From Bradymonas sp963697525 (GTDB lineage Bacteria > Myxococcota_A > Bradymonadia > Bradymonadales > Bradymonadaceae): a stretch of 64,000 nt of DNA. The stretch lies in the NCBI GenBank assembly GCA_963697525.1, contig OY969087.1:3720001-3784000 (forward strand). Reading direction: 5' to 3'. Of the stretch, positions 17,022 through 25,426 are shown one piece after another. Within the stretch, counting starts at the first letter, position 1; each line of letters begins with the position of its first letter. The position numbers and the translations under genes were made by a program. A model generated the notes under the pieces. That model was not told the origin of the DNA and did not search any database. It was given only the letters and a program-made list of their open reading frames with translations.

Positions 17022-20000
17022 ATGACCCAGACAATAACGCCCGATACGAGCGACAGGCTCGACATCCCCGGGGTTCAAATCCTCGAGGAGATCGGCCGCG
17101 GGGCCCATAGCGTGGTGTTCCGCGGGCGCATCGGCGGACAGTTGTGCGCGGTCAAGGTACGTCGCGATACGCCCGAGGCCGACGCGCAGCGCTGGCGGCT
17201 GCGTTATCGACGCGAGGCGGCGGTGCTCGCGCGGTTCGCTCATCCGGGGCTGGCCGCGATCATCGAGGCCGGCGAGACGGCCAACGACGCGCGCCCCTAC
17301 TTGCTCATGGAGTATGTCGAGGGGGCGACCCTGGCCGAGGTGATCGCCGAGGACGCCCCGCTCGACCAGGCGCGTGTGGTGGCGATCGCCACGATGGCCG
17401 CCTCGGCGCTGGCCGAGGTCCATCGCCACGGATTGGTCCATCGGGATATCAAGCCCGGCAATATCCTGGTGCGCGGCTCCGACGGCGCCATCAAGCTCAT
17501 CGACTTCGGCTTCGCCACGCGCACCCGCAATCAACAAGGTGGGCGCGCCGTGGTGGGCACGCTTCGCTACAGCGCCCCGGAGCAGACCGGCATGCTCCAG
17601 CGCCCGGTCGACGGGCGCTCGGATCTGTATTCGCTGGGCATCGTTCTATACGAGTGCGCCACCGGCCGGCCCCCCTTCGGCGCCGACGAGGCCTCCGAGT
17701 TGGTGCGCCAGCACGCCGTCGACGCGCCGGTGCCCGTGCGCCAGCACAACGACGCCATCAGCCCGGTCCTCGCCCGCATCATCGACAAGTTGCTGGCCAA
17801 AGACCCCGACAATCGCTACGCCTCCTGCGCGGCACTGCTGGCCGACCTCGGCCAGATCGAGCGGCTCGAGCGCGTCTGGGCCGACGGGGCTCCCCTGCGG
17901 TTGGGCGAGCACGTCAATCCCCTCGAAGAGCGCCCCCAGTCGCCCATGGTCGGGCGTCATCGGGAGTTCAGCCGCCTGGAGTCGGCCTGGCTGGCGGCGC
18001 GCTCTGGGCGCGGCCAAATTCGCTGGGTCACCGGTCCCCCCGGCTCCGGAGCCACCCGTCTGGTCGACGCGCTCGCCGTTCGCGGCATGGCCGACGGGGC
18101 GTTTGTCTTTACGGTGCGCTGTGACGAGGCCGATCAGACCCCGTTTGCCGCGATCCGATGCGCCGGCGAGGACTTTATTCGCGTGCTACACAGCTTGCCC
18201 TCGGAGAAGGCGACGGCGTGGATGGCCCACATCGAGGAGGCCACCCAGGAGCATATGCCGCTGCTGGCCGGACTGATCTCCGACGCCTTCGATCTGCCCG
18301 ACGCCGCGCGGCGCTTCGTCGCCGAGGACCCCGGCTCGCCGACGCGCTACGCCGACGCCATCGCCTCGTTCTTCGTGCACCTGGCCAGCGCCGAGTGGCC
18401 GGTGATGTTCGTGGTCGACGATATCCCGGCGATGGACGACGCCAGCCGCCACGTGTTCGCGCAGATCGCCTACCGCCTGGAGCGCTGTCACTTCTTGCTG
18501 GTGTGCACCGCCGACGCCGACGACGAGCAGGAGGCGAGCCCGGCGAACGTCCTCGACCAGATCGACACGCTGCCGTTTGCCTCGCTGCGCGTGGGGCCGC
18601 TCGACGAGGAGGCCGTCGGTGAGCTGGTCGCCGAGCAGTTGGGGGGCAAGCGTCTGTCCGAGCGGGTCGTGCGCCAGATCACCGCGCGCACCCAGGGGCT
18701 GCCCCTGGCGGTGCGCGAATACCTGTTTGCGATGTTGGAGGCGGGCCTGCTTCAGCCGACGCGCACCGGCTGGCAGGTTGATTCCAGCGGGTTTGCCGAC
18801 CTGGAGCTTCCCGCCGACGTCACCCATCTGATGCTGCGACGCCTCGTCGAACTCGACGACGTGTCGCGCGACGTGCTGCGCGCAGCCGCCGCCGAGGGCC
18901 AGCGCTTCCATCTGGGCCTGTGCGCGCGCTACTCGGGCCACGGGGCCGCCGCCGTCAGCAAGGCCATCGGTCGGGCGGTGGCGCTGCGCCTCATCGAGCA
19001 CGCGCGCGACGACACCTATGCGTTCGTCCACCAGCGTGTTCGCGCGGCGCTGCTCGACGAGCTGGACGCCGCCACCACCCGCGCCGTCCACCAGCGCATC
19101 GCCGAGAGCCTCGACGATCCCGATGCCGATGGGCACACCCACCTATTCGCCGTGGCTCGCCACTATGCGCTCGGCGAGGTCGACGAGCACCGCCCCCGGG
19201 TCTACCAGACCAACCTGCAGGCGGGCCTGGTGGCCCTGCACAACCACGCCTTCGAGGAGGCATACGAGTTCTTGAGCACCGCGCGCCGCGTGGGGGCGCC
19301 GGCCGACGATGATGACACGACGTCGCCGCTCGCCCGGGCGCTGGGCGAGGCCTGCGCCGGCTCGGGCCGCGTCGATGAGGCGCTGGCGCATTTCGACGGG
19401 GCCACCGACGCCGCCGCCACGCCCGTCGAGCGCGCGCGGCTGCGCGGTCGCATCGCCCGGGTGCAGATGGCCGCCCTGGAGATGGACGACGCCTGGGCGC
19501 AGGTGCATCGGGCGCTGGCCGAGCTGAACAGCACCGTCTCCAGTCTGTCGGTGGTGCGCGCGTTGGGCACGCTCGTCGCCTGGCTCTTCGCCTGGGTGCT
19601 CGCGCGGTTTCCGAAGCGCACACGCCCCGCCGAGGCCGCCTCCCCGATGATGCGCCTGCGCGCTCAGCTCTACGAGACCGGTGCGATCACCGCTTTTTTC
19701 CGCCTGGACCACGAATTGATGGGCGCGCTGGTCATCCGCGCGCTGTACGCCGCGCGCCGCTTGCCCGATTGCGGCGAGAAAGCGCGCGCGTTTTCGACCT
19801 ACGCGGCGGTGCTGGCGATCCTGGGGCGCGCTGACGCCGCCCGGCGCTACGCGGCGCGGGCGCGGGTCATCGCCGAGGTCCTCGACGACCGTTCGGTGAT
19901 GGCGCGGGCGCGCTGGTTCGAGGCGACGACCTACGAATTTTTGGGCGCGCCGCTTCGCGCCGAGCACCTGCTGCGCACGACGATCGCCGAGTTCGGCCTT

Positions 20001-22451
20001 TGGCTGGAGCTGTGGGAGTACGTCATCGTCTGCGGCGAGCTGGGCGGCCTGCTCCTCGACCGCGGCTACGCCGGCGAGGCCGTCAGTTGGGGGCGTCGCA
20101 TCCTCGATCGCACCGAGGCGGGCGCGAGCCACGGCGAGGTCGTCCACATGGAGCGCGTCTACGGGCTGTACCTCATCGCCTGCGCCAAGGCGTGGGGCGG
20201 CGAGTCCATGGAAGCGCGCAAATACGTCGACCGAGCCCACACGTTGTTGGACGGGCGCGAGACCGTCGGCCTCGGCGAGGCCAGCGCCGTGGGCTACGAG
20301 CTCGCGGTTCACTACGAGTGTGGCAATCGAGGCCACGACGTCGACGCCTTGCTCGACAAGTGGGCGGGCTTCGGGCTGGTGCCCGACCGCACGCCCCATC
20401 AGATTCGCCGGTTCTACATCTATCAGGCCTACGTCTGTCTCGACCGGCTGCGATGGGCCCGTAAGTTCGACAAAAGGGCGGCGCGCGTGCGGTTTTTGGC
20501 CGCCCTCGACGAGTTGAGCCTGGCGGCCGATACGCCCAAATTCATGACCCACCTGTGCGTCGTCCGGTCGGAGTGGGAGGCTATGCTTGGCCACACCGAG
20601 CGCGCCGACGCGCTGCTGGCGCGCGCCGAGCTTTTGGCCGACGAGGCCGACAGTCCCTGGGGCAGCTTCGAGGTCGACGTGCGTCGCGCGCGCCGGCTGG
20701 CCCAGCAGGGCAACCAGACGGCGGCGCTTCGCCGCGCCCAGCGCGCTCACCGGCTGGCGGTCGAGCGCGGCTGGAAGTCGCGCGCGCGAGACGTGCGCGC
20801 CGACTTCGACTTCTTCGACACCACTGCCTCCAACCTGGCCACCACGTCGCGCTCGCGCGGGCGGTCGCATTCGGCCTCCGAGGGCTCGACCGACGCGCAG
20901 TCGCTCAAGCTGCAGCGCTACCTGGAGGCGTTGTTGCAGGTCGCCGTGGCCTCCGGCACCGTCTTCGACCCCGAAGAGCAAGCGCGCGTGGCGCTCGACG
21001 AGATCGTGCGCATCTTCGGCGCCGAACGCGCCTTTTTGTTCAGCGATCACGGCGGGCTCGACGGTGGGGCATACGGCGGCGAAGCGCTGCATATGGTCGC
21101 CGGGCGCGACATGCGCGGGCGCGACCTTCAGGATTGCGGCGACTACAGCACCAGCGTCCTCGAACGGGTCTGTCGCGAGCGCACTCCCGTGGTCAGCACC
21201 GGCTCGGACGAGGGCGAAGTGCTCGCCAGCGCCAGCGCCGTGCACCACAATCTGCGCAGCATCATGGCCGGCCCGGTTCAGATCCAGGATCATTTCCTGG
21301 GGGTGGTCTACGTCGACAGCCGCATCGCCCGCGGCGTGTTCGCCCGCGACGACGCCGAGATCCTGATGGCCATCTCCAGCCACATCGGCATCGCCCAGGA
21401 GACCGCGCGCGCCGCCCGTCTCGAGGTCGACATCGCCTCCGAGCGAAAAAAGCGCGAACTCGCCGACGTCATCCGCAAGACGACCACGGCGATGACCGCC
21501 ACCCTGGACCTGTCCAAGGTGTTGCAGCGGCTCATCGAGGGGGTCGAGCGGGTCATCGCGGCCGACCGGGCGGTGGCATTTTTGCTCGAAGGCGACCGCC
21601 TGGAGCTGTTCGTCGAGCAGGGCGAAGACGGCGAGACCATCGGCGATGCCTCCGACTGGGTCTTCGGCGACCCGCGCATCGAGCGCGTGCTGGAGACGAT
21701 GCGCCCGCAGATGTCCGGGCAGGGCTCCGAGCTCGAATCCCAACTATCCGGCGCGTTCAGCGAGGTCGACGGCGAGCAGTCATGGCTAGGGGTGCCCATC
21801 GTCTCGCGCGGTGAGCTGGCCGGCATGATGCTCGTCGAGCGCGACGAGCCCGACGCCTACGGACTCGACGACGTTCAACTGGCCCTGGCGCTGGCCGGCC
21901 AGGCCGGCATCGCCATCCAGAACGCGCGACTGTATGCCGAGGTCGAGCGTCTGGCCGTGCTCGACGACCTGACCCAACTTCCCAACCGGCGCCGGCTCTT
22001 CGAGGTCGCCGAGGAAGAGTTTCGCCGGGCGCGTCGCTACGAGCATTCCCTGTCGGTGATCATGATCGACGTCGACCACTTCAAGCAGGTCAACGACAGC
22101 TTCGGCCACGCCATCGGCGACGACATCCTGCGGGAGGTCTCGCGCCGCTGCGTCGAGGTGCTGCGCGAGACCGACACCATCGGGCGCTACGGCGGCGAGG
22201 AGTTCGTGGTGATCATGCCCGAGACGCCGCTGGACAAGGCCTGCGAACACGTCGCCGAGCGGCTGCGCGCCGCCGTCGCCAAGCCGCCGGTCGACACCGG
22301 CGCCGGCCCCGTCAACGTGACCATCAGCCTGGGCGTCGCCCAACTCGCCTCGTTCGACGACACCATCGACGACCTGATCAACCGGGCCGACGCGGCGCTG
22401 TACGACGCCAAAGAGGCCGGGCGCAACCGGGTCCGGCGCTCCTCAGCTTGA
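17022..22451 (+). CDS. Ser/Thr protein kinase fused to ATPase, TPR-like, two GAF and GGDEF domains
   Basis: 1809 residues. Order: active-looking kinase (~14-275; glycine loop IGRGAHSVVF, Lys in CAVKVRRD, HRD at 140-142 in HRDIKPGNIL, DFG in IDFGFAT); STAND/AAA-type module (~305-650) with a Walker A-like loop GPPGSGAT at 338-345 in which the Lys is Ala, and Walker B MFVVDD; a helical TPR-like region (~720-1280); GAF1 (~1300-1470); GAF2 (~1490-1640); GGDEF cyclase (~1645-1809) with DVDHFKQVNDSFGH, active site GGEEF from residue 1724 and the RETD inhibitory site in the right place. It should phosphorylate proteins and make cyclic di-GMP. Divergent from the ligase gene. Single-gene unit. Confidence 0.93.
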   Translation: MTQTITPDTSDRLDIPGVQILEEIGRGAHSVVFRGRIGGQLCAVKVRRDTPEADAQRWRLRYRREAAVLARFAHPGLAAIIEAGETANDARPYLLMEYVEGATLAEVIAEDAPLDQARVVAIATMAASALAEVHRHGLVHRDIKPGNILVRGSDGAIKLIDFGFATRTRNQQGGRAVVGTLRYSAPEQTGMLQRPVDGRSDLYSLGIVLYECATGRPPFGADEASELVRQHAVDAPVPVRQHNDAISPVLARIIDKLLAKDPDNRYASCAALLADLGQIERLERVWADGAPLRLGEHVNPLEERPQSPMVGRHREFSRLESAWLAARSGRGQIRWVTGPPGSGATRLVDALAVRGMADGAFVFTVRCDEADQTPFAAIRCAGEDFIRVLHSLPSEKATAWMAHIEEATQEHMPLLAGLISDAFDLPDAARRFVAEDPGSPTRYADAIASFFVHLASAEWPVMFVVDDIPAMDDASRHVFAQIAYRLERCHFLLVCTADADDEQEASPANVLDQIDTLPFASLRVGPLDEEAVGELVAEQLGGKRLSERVVRQITARTQGLPLAVREYLFAMLEAGLLQPTRTGWQVDSSGFADLELPADVTHLMLRRLVELDDVSRDVLRAAAAEGQRFHLGLCARYSGHGAAAVSKAIGRAVALRLIEHARDDTYAFVHQRVRAALLDELDAATTRAVHQRIAESLDDPDADGHTHLFAVARHYALGEVDEHRPRVYQTNLQAGLVALHNHAFEEAYEFLSTARRVGAPADDDDTTSPLARALGEACAGSGRVDEALAHFDGATDAAATPVERARLRGRIARVQMAALEMDDAWAQVHRALAELNSTVSSLSVVRALGTLVAWLFAWVLARFPKRTRPAEAASPMMRLRAQLYETGAITAFFRLDHELMGALVIRALYAARRLPDCGEKARAFSTYAAVLAILGRADAARRYAARARVIAEVLDDRSVMARARWFEATTYEFLGAPLRAEHLLRTTIAEFGLWLELWEYVIVCGELGGLLLDRGYAGEAVSWGRRILDRTEAGASHGEVVHMERVYGLYLIACAKAWGGESMEARKYVDRAHTLLDGRETVGLGEASAVGYELAVHYECGNRGHDVDALLDKWAGFGLVPDRTPHQIRRFYIYQAYVCLDRLRWARKFDKRAARVRFLAALDELSLAADTPKFMTHLCVVRSEWEAMLGHTERADALLARAELLADEADSPWGSFEVDVRRARRLAQQGNQTAALRRAQRAHRLAVERGWKSRARDVRADFDFFDTTASNLATTSRSRGRSHSASEGSTDAQSLKLQRYLEALLQVAVASGTVFDPEEQARVALDEIVRIFGAERAFLFSDHGGLDGGAYGGEALHMVAGRDMRGRDLQDCGDYSTSVLERVCRERTPVVSTGSDEGEVLASASAVHHNLRSIMAGPVQIQDHFLGVVYVDSRIARGVFARDDAEILMAISSHIGIAQETARAARLEVDIASERKKRELADVIRKTTTAMTATLDLSKVLQRLIEGVERVIAADRAVAFLLEGDRLELFVEQGEDGETIGDASDWVFGDPRIERVLETMRPQMSGQGSELESQLSGAFSEVDGEQSWLGVPIVSRGELAGMMLVERDEPDAYGLDDVQLALALAGQAGIAIQNARLYAEVERLAVLDDLTQLPNRRRLFEVAEEEFRRARRYEHSLSVIMIDVDHFKQVNDSFGHAIGDDILREVSRRCVEVLRETDTIGRYGGEEFVVIMPETPLDKACEHVAERLRAAVAKPPVDTGAGPVNVTISLGVAQLASFDDTIDDLINRADAALYDAKEAGRNRVRRSSA

Positions 22452-22515
22452 TCGCGCGCCACCCGGCGTCACATTCAAAGTGGGGCTATACTGTTGCTTC
22501 AAAGGGGAGGGCGCC

Positions 22516-23427
22516 ATGTGCACACGACGCAGTCTCAGCACAATCGCGGCCGCACTGATGCTTGCCGTTGCAGCGCCGGCGTGGGCGCAGCAAGCTGGAA
22601 CGAACGGTGCGCCGGTCGTGTCGGTGCAAAACGCGCCGCACGTCCAACCACAGCAGCCGGTGGTCATGGACACCCAGATCGGCCAGAACGCCACCGAAGC
22701 GCAAAAGCGCGCCCGGCTCGAGCGGCAGGTCGCCTCCCAGCTCGACCAGGCCACGCGTGACAGCCTGCAATTTCAATCTGCGCTGCAGGATGTGCAAAAA
22801 CAGGTGGCCTCGATGCAGTCCCGCGACGACGTGGCCGCACCGTTGAACAAGCTCCAGCGCTACCAGCGAAACGCCGCCACGTTACACGACGAGTTCGAGG
22901 CCGTCCGGCAGGGATTCCAGAAGCTCGACCGGCCGCATGACGCCCGTAAGGCCGGTCAGATGGTCTCCGCCATGGACGACTTGCAGCAGCGCCTGGCCCT
23001 GCTGGGTCTGGAGTTGCAAAAGCGCGGGGCGAAGGCGCGCGAGCCCAACGCCCTCGAATTCAACCTCTCGCTGCTCGAGCAAAGCCTCGAGGAGTTACCG
23101 CAATTCGTGCCCGCTCAATTCGGCGGCGGTCCGCAAAACGCGACCATTCGCCCGCCCCAGAGCGTCACGCCCGAACAACAGGTCATCCAGCCGTCGTCGG
23201 GGACGGTCCAACCCGAGCAGCAGGTGATTTCGCCGTCGTCGGGGACCGTGGCCCCCGAGCAGCAGGTGATTCCGCCGTCGTCGGGGACCGTGGCCCCCGA
23301 GCAGCAGGTCATCCCGCCGTCGTCGGGCACAGTGGCGCCCGAGCAGCAGGTGATCCAGCCGTCGTCGGGGACCGTGGCCCCCGAGCAGCAGGTGATCCAG
23401 CCGTCGACGACCGTCCCGAGCCGTTAA
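22516..23427 (+). CDS. Secreted protein with coiled-coil and Pro/Gln-rich 14-residue repeats
   Basis: 303 residues from ATG 22516 with AAGGGGAGG at 22501-22509. Signal peptide ends AWAQQ (about residue 24). Residues ~55-195 are helical and charged (EAQKRARLERQVASQLDQAT; LQDVQKQVASMQSRDDV), probably coiled coil. Residues ~217-300 consist of six copies of a unit V-x-PEQQVI-x-PSSGT. No anchor or sorting signal follows the repeats. Function unknown; a periplasmic or cell-surface spacer is one possibility. It follows the kinase-cyclase by 64 bases but has its own TATACT box at 22488-22493. Confidence 0.8.
   Translation: MCTRRSLSTIAAALMLAVAAPAWAQQAGTNGAPVVSVQNAPHVQPQQPVVMDTQIGQNATEAQKRARLERQVASQLDQATRDSLQFQSALQDVQKQVASMQSRDDVAAPLNKLQRYQRNAATLHDEFEAVRQGFQKLDRPHDARKAGQMVSAMDDLQQRLALLGLELQKRGAKAREPNALEFNLSLLEQSLEELPQFVPAQFGGGPQNATIRPPQSVTPEQQVIQPSSGTVQPEQQVISPSSGTVAPEQQVIPPSSGTVAPEQQVIPPSSGTVAPEQQVIQPSSGTVAPEQQVIQPSTTVPSR
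23164..23415 (+). repeat. Six tandem 42-bp units encoding VxPEQQVIxPSSGT
   Basis: Units start at 23164, 23206, 23248, 23290, 23332 and 23374; the last is degenerate. Middle units are nearly identical at the DNA level, which indicates recent expansion and a likely site of length variation. The units lie entirely inside the preceding gene. Confidence 0.9.
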
Positions 23428-23753
23428 TCTTAAATTGTTTAAATAGGCGGGGTAGCGCCCCCGTGGACGACGTCGATGTCCTGAACCTTGGTCGACTGGC
23501 GACGTCGAGAGACGGCCAGAGTGTAGGCGCCGAAACCTCGACCACCGGCGTGGGAGCCGGCCTAGTTAGTTAGCGTCCGGGAACCCCGGACCGAGCGACA
23601 GCGAGATGATTTTGATGAGCTGGGCACTTTTCGAATCCCGAGGAATATCCGTAGGTTATTTCGAGTGGTGAGAAAGTGCCCAGGTCGCAAAATCAGCCGC
23701 TGTTCGCGAAGGGAGGGGTTTCCGGACGCAAACTAGTTATACAATTAAGATTA
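23425..23753. repeat. Large inverted-repeat element with nested 175-bp hairpin
   Basis: Outer arms: TAATCTTAAATTGT (23425-23438) and ACAATTAAGATTA (23741-23753), matching with one base inserted; the match continues weakly to a TAG/CTA end. Nested inside, 23562-23632 pairs with 23672-23736 as a long bulged stem: CTAGTT, GCGTCCGG, AACCCC, GCGA, CAGCG, TGATTTTG and TGGGCACTTT all have their exact complements in order on the other arm. The loop is about 39 bases. No reading frame of note. It fills the gap between the repeat-protein gene and the small minus-strand gene. It may be a MITE-like mobile remnant or a structured RNA; I cannot tell which. Confidence 0.75.
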
Positions 23754-23798
23754 CAGGTTTCACGGTCGGCGAGGACTCATGACACGAAGCCGCGCGCA

Positions 23799-24086
23799 TC
23801 AGCCCTCGTTGACGAGGCGCAGTCCGCGCGCCTGAGCTTTTTGGGAGGGGTTGATCTTGGCCTGGCGCGCGTCGACGTCCATCAGGGCCAGCGCACTCTT
23901 CAGGTCGCTCACCTGACCCGGGGCCAGGCGCATGCGCCGGTGGGTCAGCCAGCCGAAATCGTCGGCATAGCGCTGAAAACGAAGCTCGAGCGTCGGCGTC
24001 GACCCCTCTTCGGCGACCTGCACCAGCTCGATGCGGCTATCCGCCTCGTCGGCCGCCAATACTCCGAGGGATTTTTCGATGGTCAT
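23799..24086 (-). CDS. Small protein of unknown function, possibly iron-regulated
   Basis: 95 residues from ATG 24086 with GGAG seven bases upstream. One compact domain: SRIELVQVAEEG, TLELRFQRYADDFGWL, RRMRLAPGQVSDLKSALALM, then a basic tail (QAKINPSQKAQARGLRL). The strand-strand-helix pattern with FGW and RLxPGQ vaguely recalls PC4-like nucleic-acid-binding proteins, but this is a weak impression. No membrane segment, no Cys. A Fur-like box lies 61-75 bases upstream of the start, so expression may respond to iron. Confidence 0.65.
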   Translation of the reverse strand: MTIEKSLGVLAADEADSRIELVQVAEEGSTPTLELRFQRYADDFGWLTHRRMRLAPGQVSDLKSALALMDVDARQAKINPSQKAQARGLRLVNEG

Positions 24087-24146
24087 GACTGCTCCAGGGT
24101 GTGGCATACCTCGCGCGGACCGATCCGCGCAGCGCAACTCCGATAT

Positions 24147-24161
24147 TGATAACGATTTTCA
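24147..24161 (-). promoter_or_regulatory. Fur-like box
   Basis: TGATAAC-G-ATTTTCA matches the 7-1-7 Fur consensus (TGATAAT-N-ATTATCA) at 12 of 14 arm positions, within a larger ATTGA...TCAAT inverted repeat. It lies 61 bases upstream of the small minus-strand gene and 133 bases upstream of the glutaredoxin-like lipoprotein on the other strand. Either or both may be controlled. Confidence 0.6.
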
Positions 24162-24293
24162 ATAACTCGTCAAGTCTCGCGGTGGGTAAACTCCTCAACT
24201 TGCTGGGTTCTTCCCGATTGCTCGGCGGGCTTTCGTGTGCCGGGGCAAGTCGTGGTAAGATCGGGGTCGGATCCATGATTTGCAGGAGGGTGC

Positions 24294-25283
24294 ATGCACA
24301 TAAGACCAGGCTTGATTGCGAGCGTGCTCGTCGCCCTCGTGGTGCTGGCGAGCGGGTGTGACACCCTCGAGGGGCTGTTGCACGGGGCGCCCGACGAGCC
24401 GGCTCACCCGGCGCAATCGATCGAGTTTACCGTCGACGCCCACGGCGTGTACTACGCCACCCAGGTCGGCCCCAAGCGCCTGTTGCCCGCCGATCGGCTC
24501 TCGCGCGTGGCCATCGCCGACCGCGCGGCGGTGGTCATCCAGATCCCCGGCAAGACCCCGCGCTTGTCCGGCCGGCATTATGCGGCCGAGTTGATCGACG
24601 CGAAGTCGGGCGACAAGCGCACCGCCAGGCTTTTGTCCGAGCACGAGATCCTGGCACGGCTGGCGCTGGGCCGACGCGCTGCAAACACGGCCATCGACGT
24701 GCGAGTGGCCGCCGAGGCGCTCACCGGCGGCCGGCCCGACGCGCCTCCGGTCGCCCACGAGGCTCACCGCGACAAACACGCGTCGGCCGCCAAAGCGCCG
24801 GCGGCCAAGCCCGCTGGGGCCGCCGGGGGCATCGCGCTCGAGCTCGACGACGAGAAGGCCATCAGCCTCTTTGGCGACGCGCGGGCCTCCGGCGACCGCG
24901 GGCGCGTCGAGACCGAGACCCGCGACGGCCAGACGATTCAGATCCGCCGGCTCAACGTCGCCAGCGCCGCTCCGGTGCGCTACGGGCGCGTCGCCCCCAA
25001 GCGGGGCAGGGCGCCGGTCCCTGCGGACGCCTCCTGGAAGCCCGTCACGGTGTACTACGCCAAGTGGTGCGGCGTGTGCCACAAGGCGATGCGCTGGCTG
25101 GACGCTCACCACGTGCCCTACAAGGCCGTCGACGTGGAAGCGTCGAAGTCCAATGCCGCCGAGATGGTGCGCTTTTGCTCCCGTCACCACGCCTCGGCCG
25201 GCTCCATCCCCACCTTCCGCATCGGCGACGCCATCATGCAGGGTTGGAACGCCCAGCGCTTCCAACAAATGGCCATGCTCTGA
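24294..25283 (+). CDS. Lipoprotein with C-terminal glutaredoxin-like domain
   Basis: 329 residues from ATG 24294 behind AGGAGG. Lipobox LASGC at about 19-22. Residues ~40-150 form a positively charged domain with no clear relative; residues ~155-180 are an Ala/Lys/Pro linker. The last ~80 residues are a thioredoxin-fold glutaredoxin: VTVYYAKWCGVCHKAMRWLD with redox motif CGVC, VPYKAVDVEAS, the cis-Pro in SIPTFRIGD. The glutaredoxin domain would therefore sit outside the cytoplasm, where glutathione-dependent function is unusual. It could act in disulfide handling or metal delivery. Upstream Fur-like box at 24147. It is followed by the TRAP operon after 143 bases. Confidence 0.85.
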   Translation: MHIRPGLIASVLVALVVLASGCDTLEGLLHGAPDEPAHPAQSIEFTVDAHGVYYATQVGPKRLLPADRLSRVAIADRAAVVIQIPGKTPRLSGRHYAAELIDAKSGDKRTARLLSEHEILARLALGRRAANTAIDVRVAAEALTGGRPDAPPVAHEAHRDKHASAAKAPAAKPAGAAGGIALELDDEKAISLFGDARASGDRGRVETETRDGQTIQIRRLNVASAAPVRYGRVAPKRGRAPVPADASWKPVTVYYAKWCGVCHKAMRWLDAHHVPYKAVDVEASKSNAAEMVRFCSRHHASAGSIPTFRIGDAIMQGWNAQRFQQMAML

Positions 25284-25426
25284 GGCGTGGACTGACGCCA
25301 GACCGATTGCCGCCGCGCGAGCCTTGCGCACGGTGGGGCCTGCTGCCATAATTCGGCCACTCAGCAGATTTATCGCCCGACGCGTGCCCGCCTCGTCGGG
25401 CCGCGAATCCCCGGGAGTGGACCTCG

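Noticed and set aside
17066..17090. GGGGTTCAAATCCTC looks like a tRNA T-loop
   Set aside because: It lies inside the conserved start of the kinase domain (IPGVQILEEIGRG) and no anticodon, D-arm or acceptor stem can be folded around it.
19143..21743. Long open frame on the minus strand opposite the large kinase gene (and similar antisense frames elsewhere)
   Set aside because: High GC with biased third positions creates long open antisense frames; this one lacks a ribosome site and any recognisable motif, while the plus strand has clear domains.
23562..23736. Integron attC site
   Set aside because: Size and bulged stem are suggestive, but the ends do not show RYYYAAC and GTTRRRY core sites in the correct orientation, and no integrase or cassette array is present.
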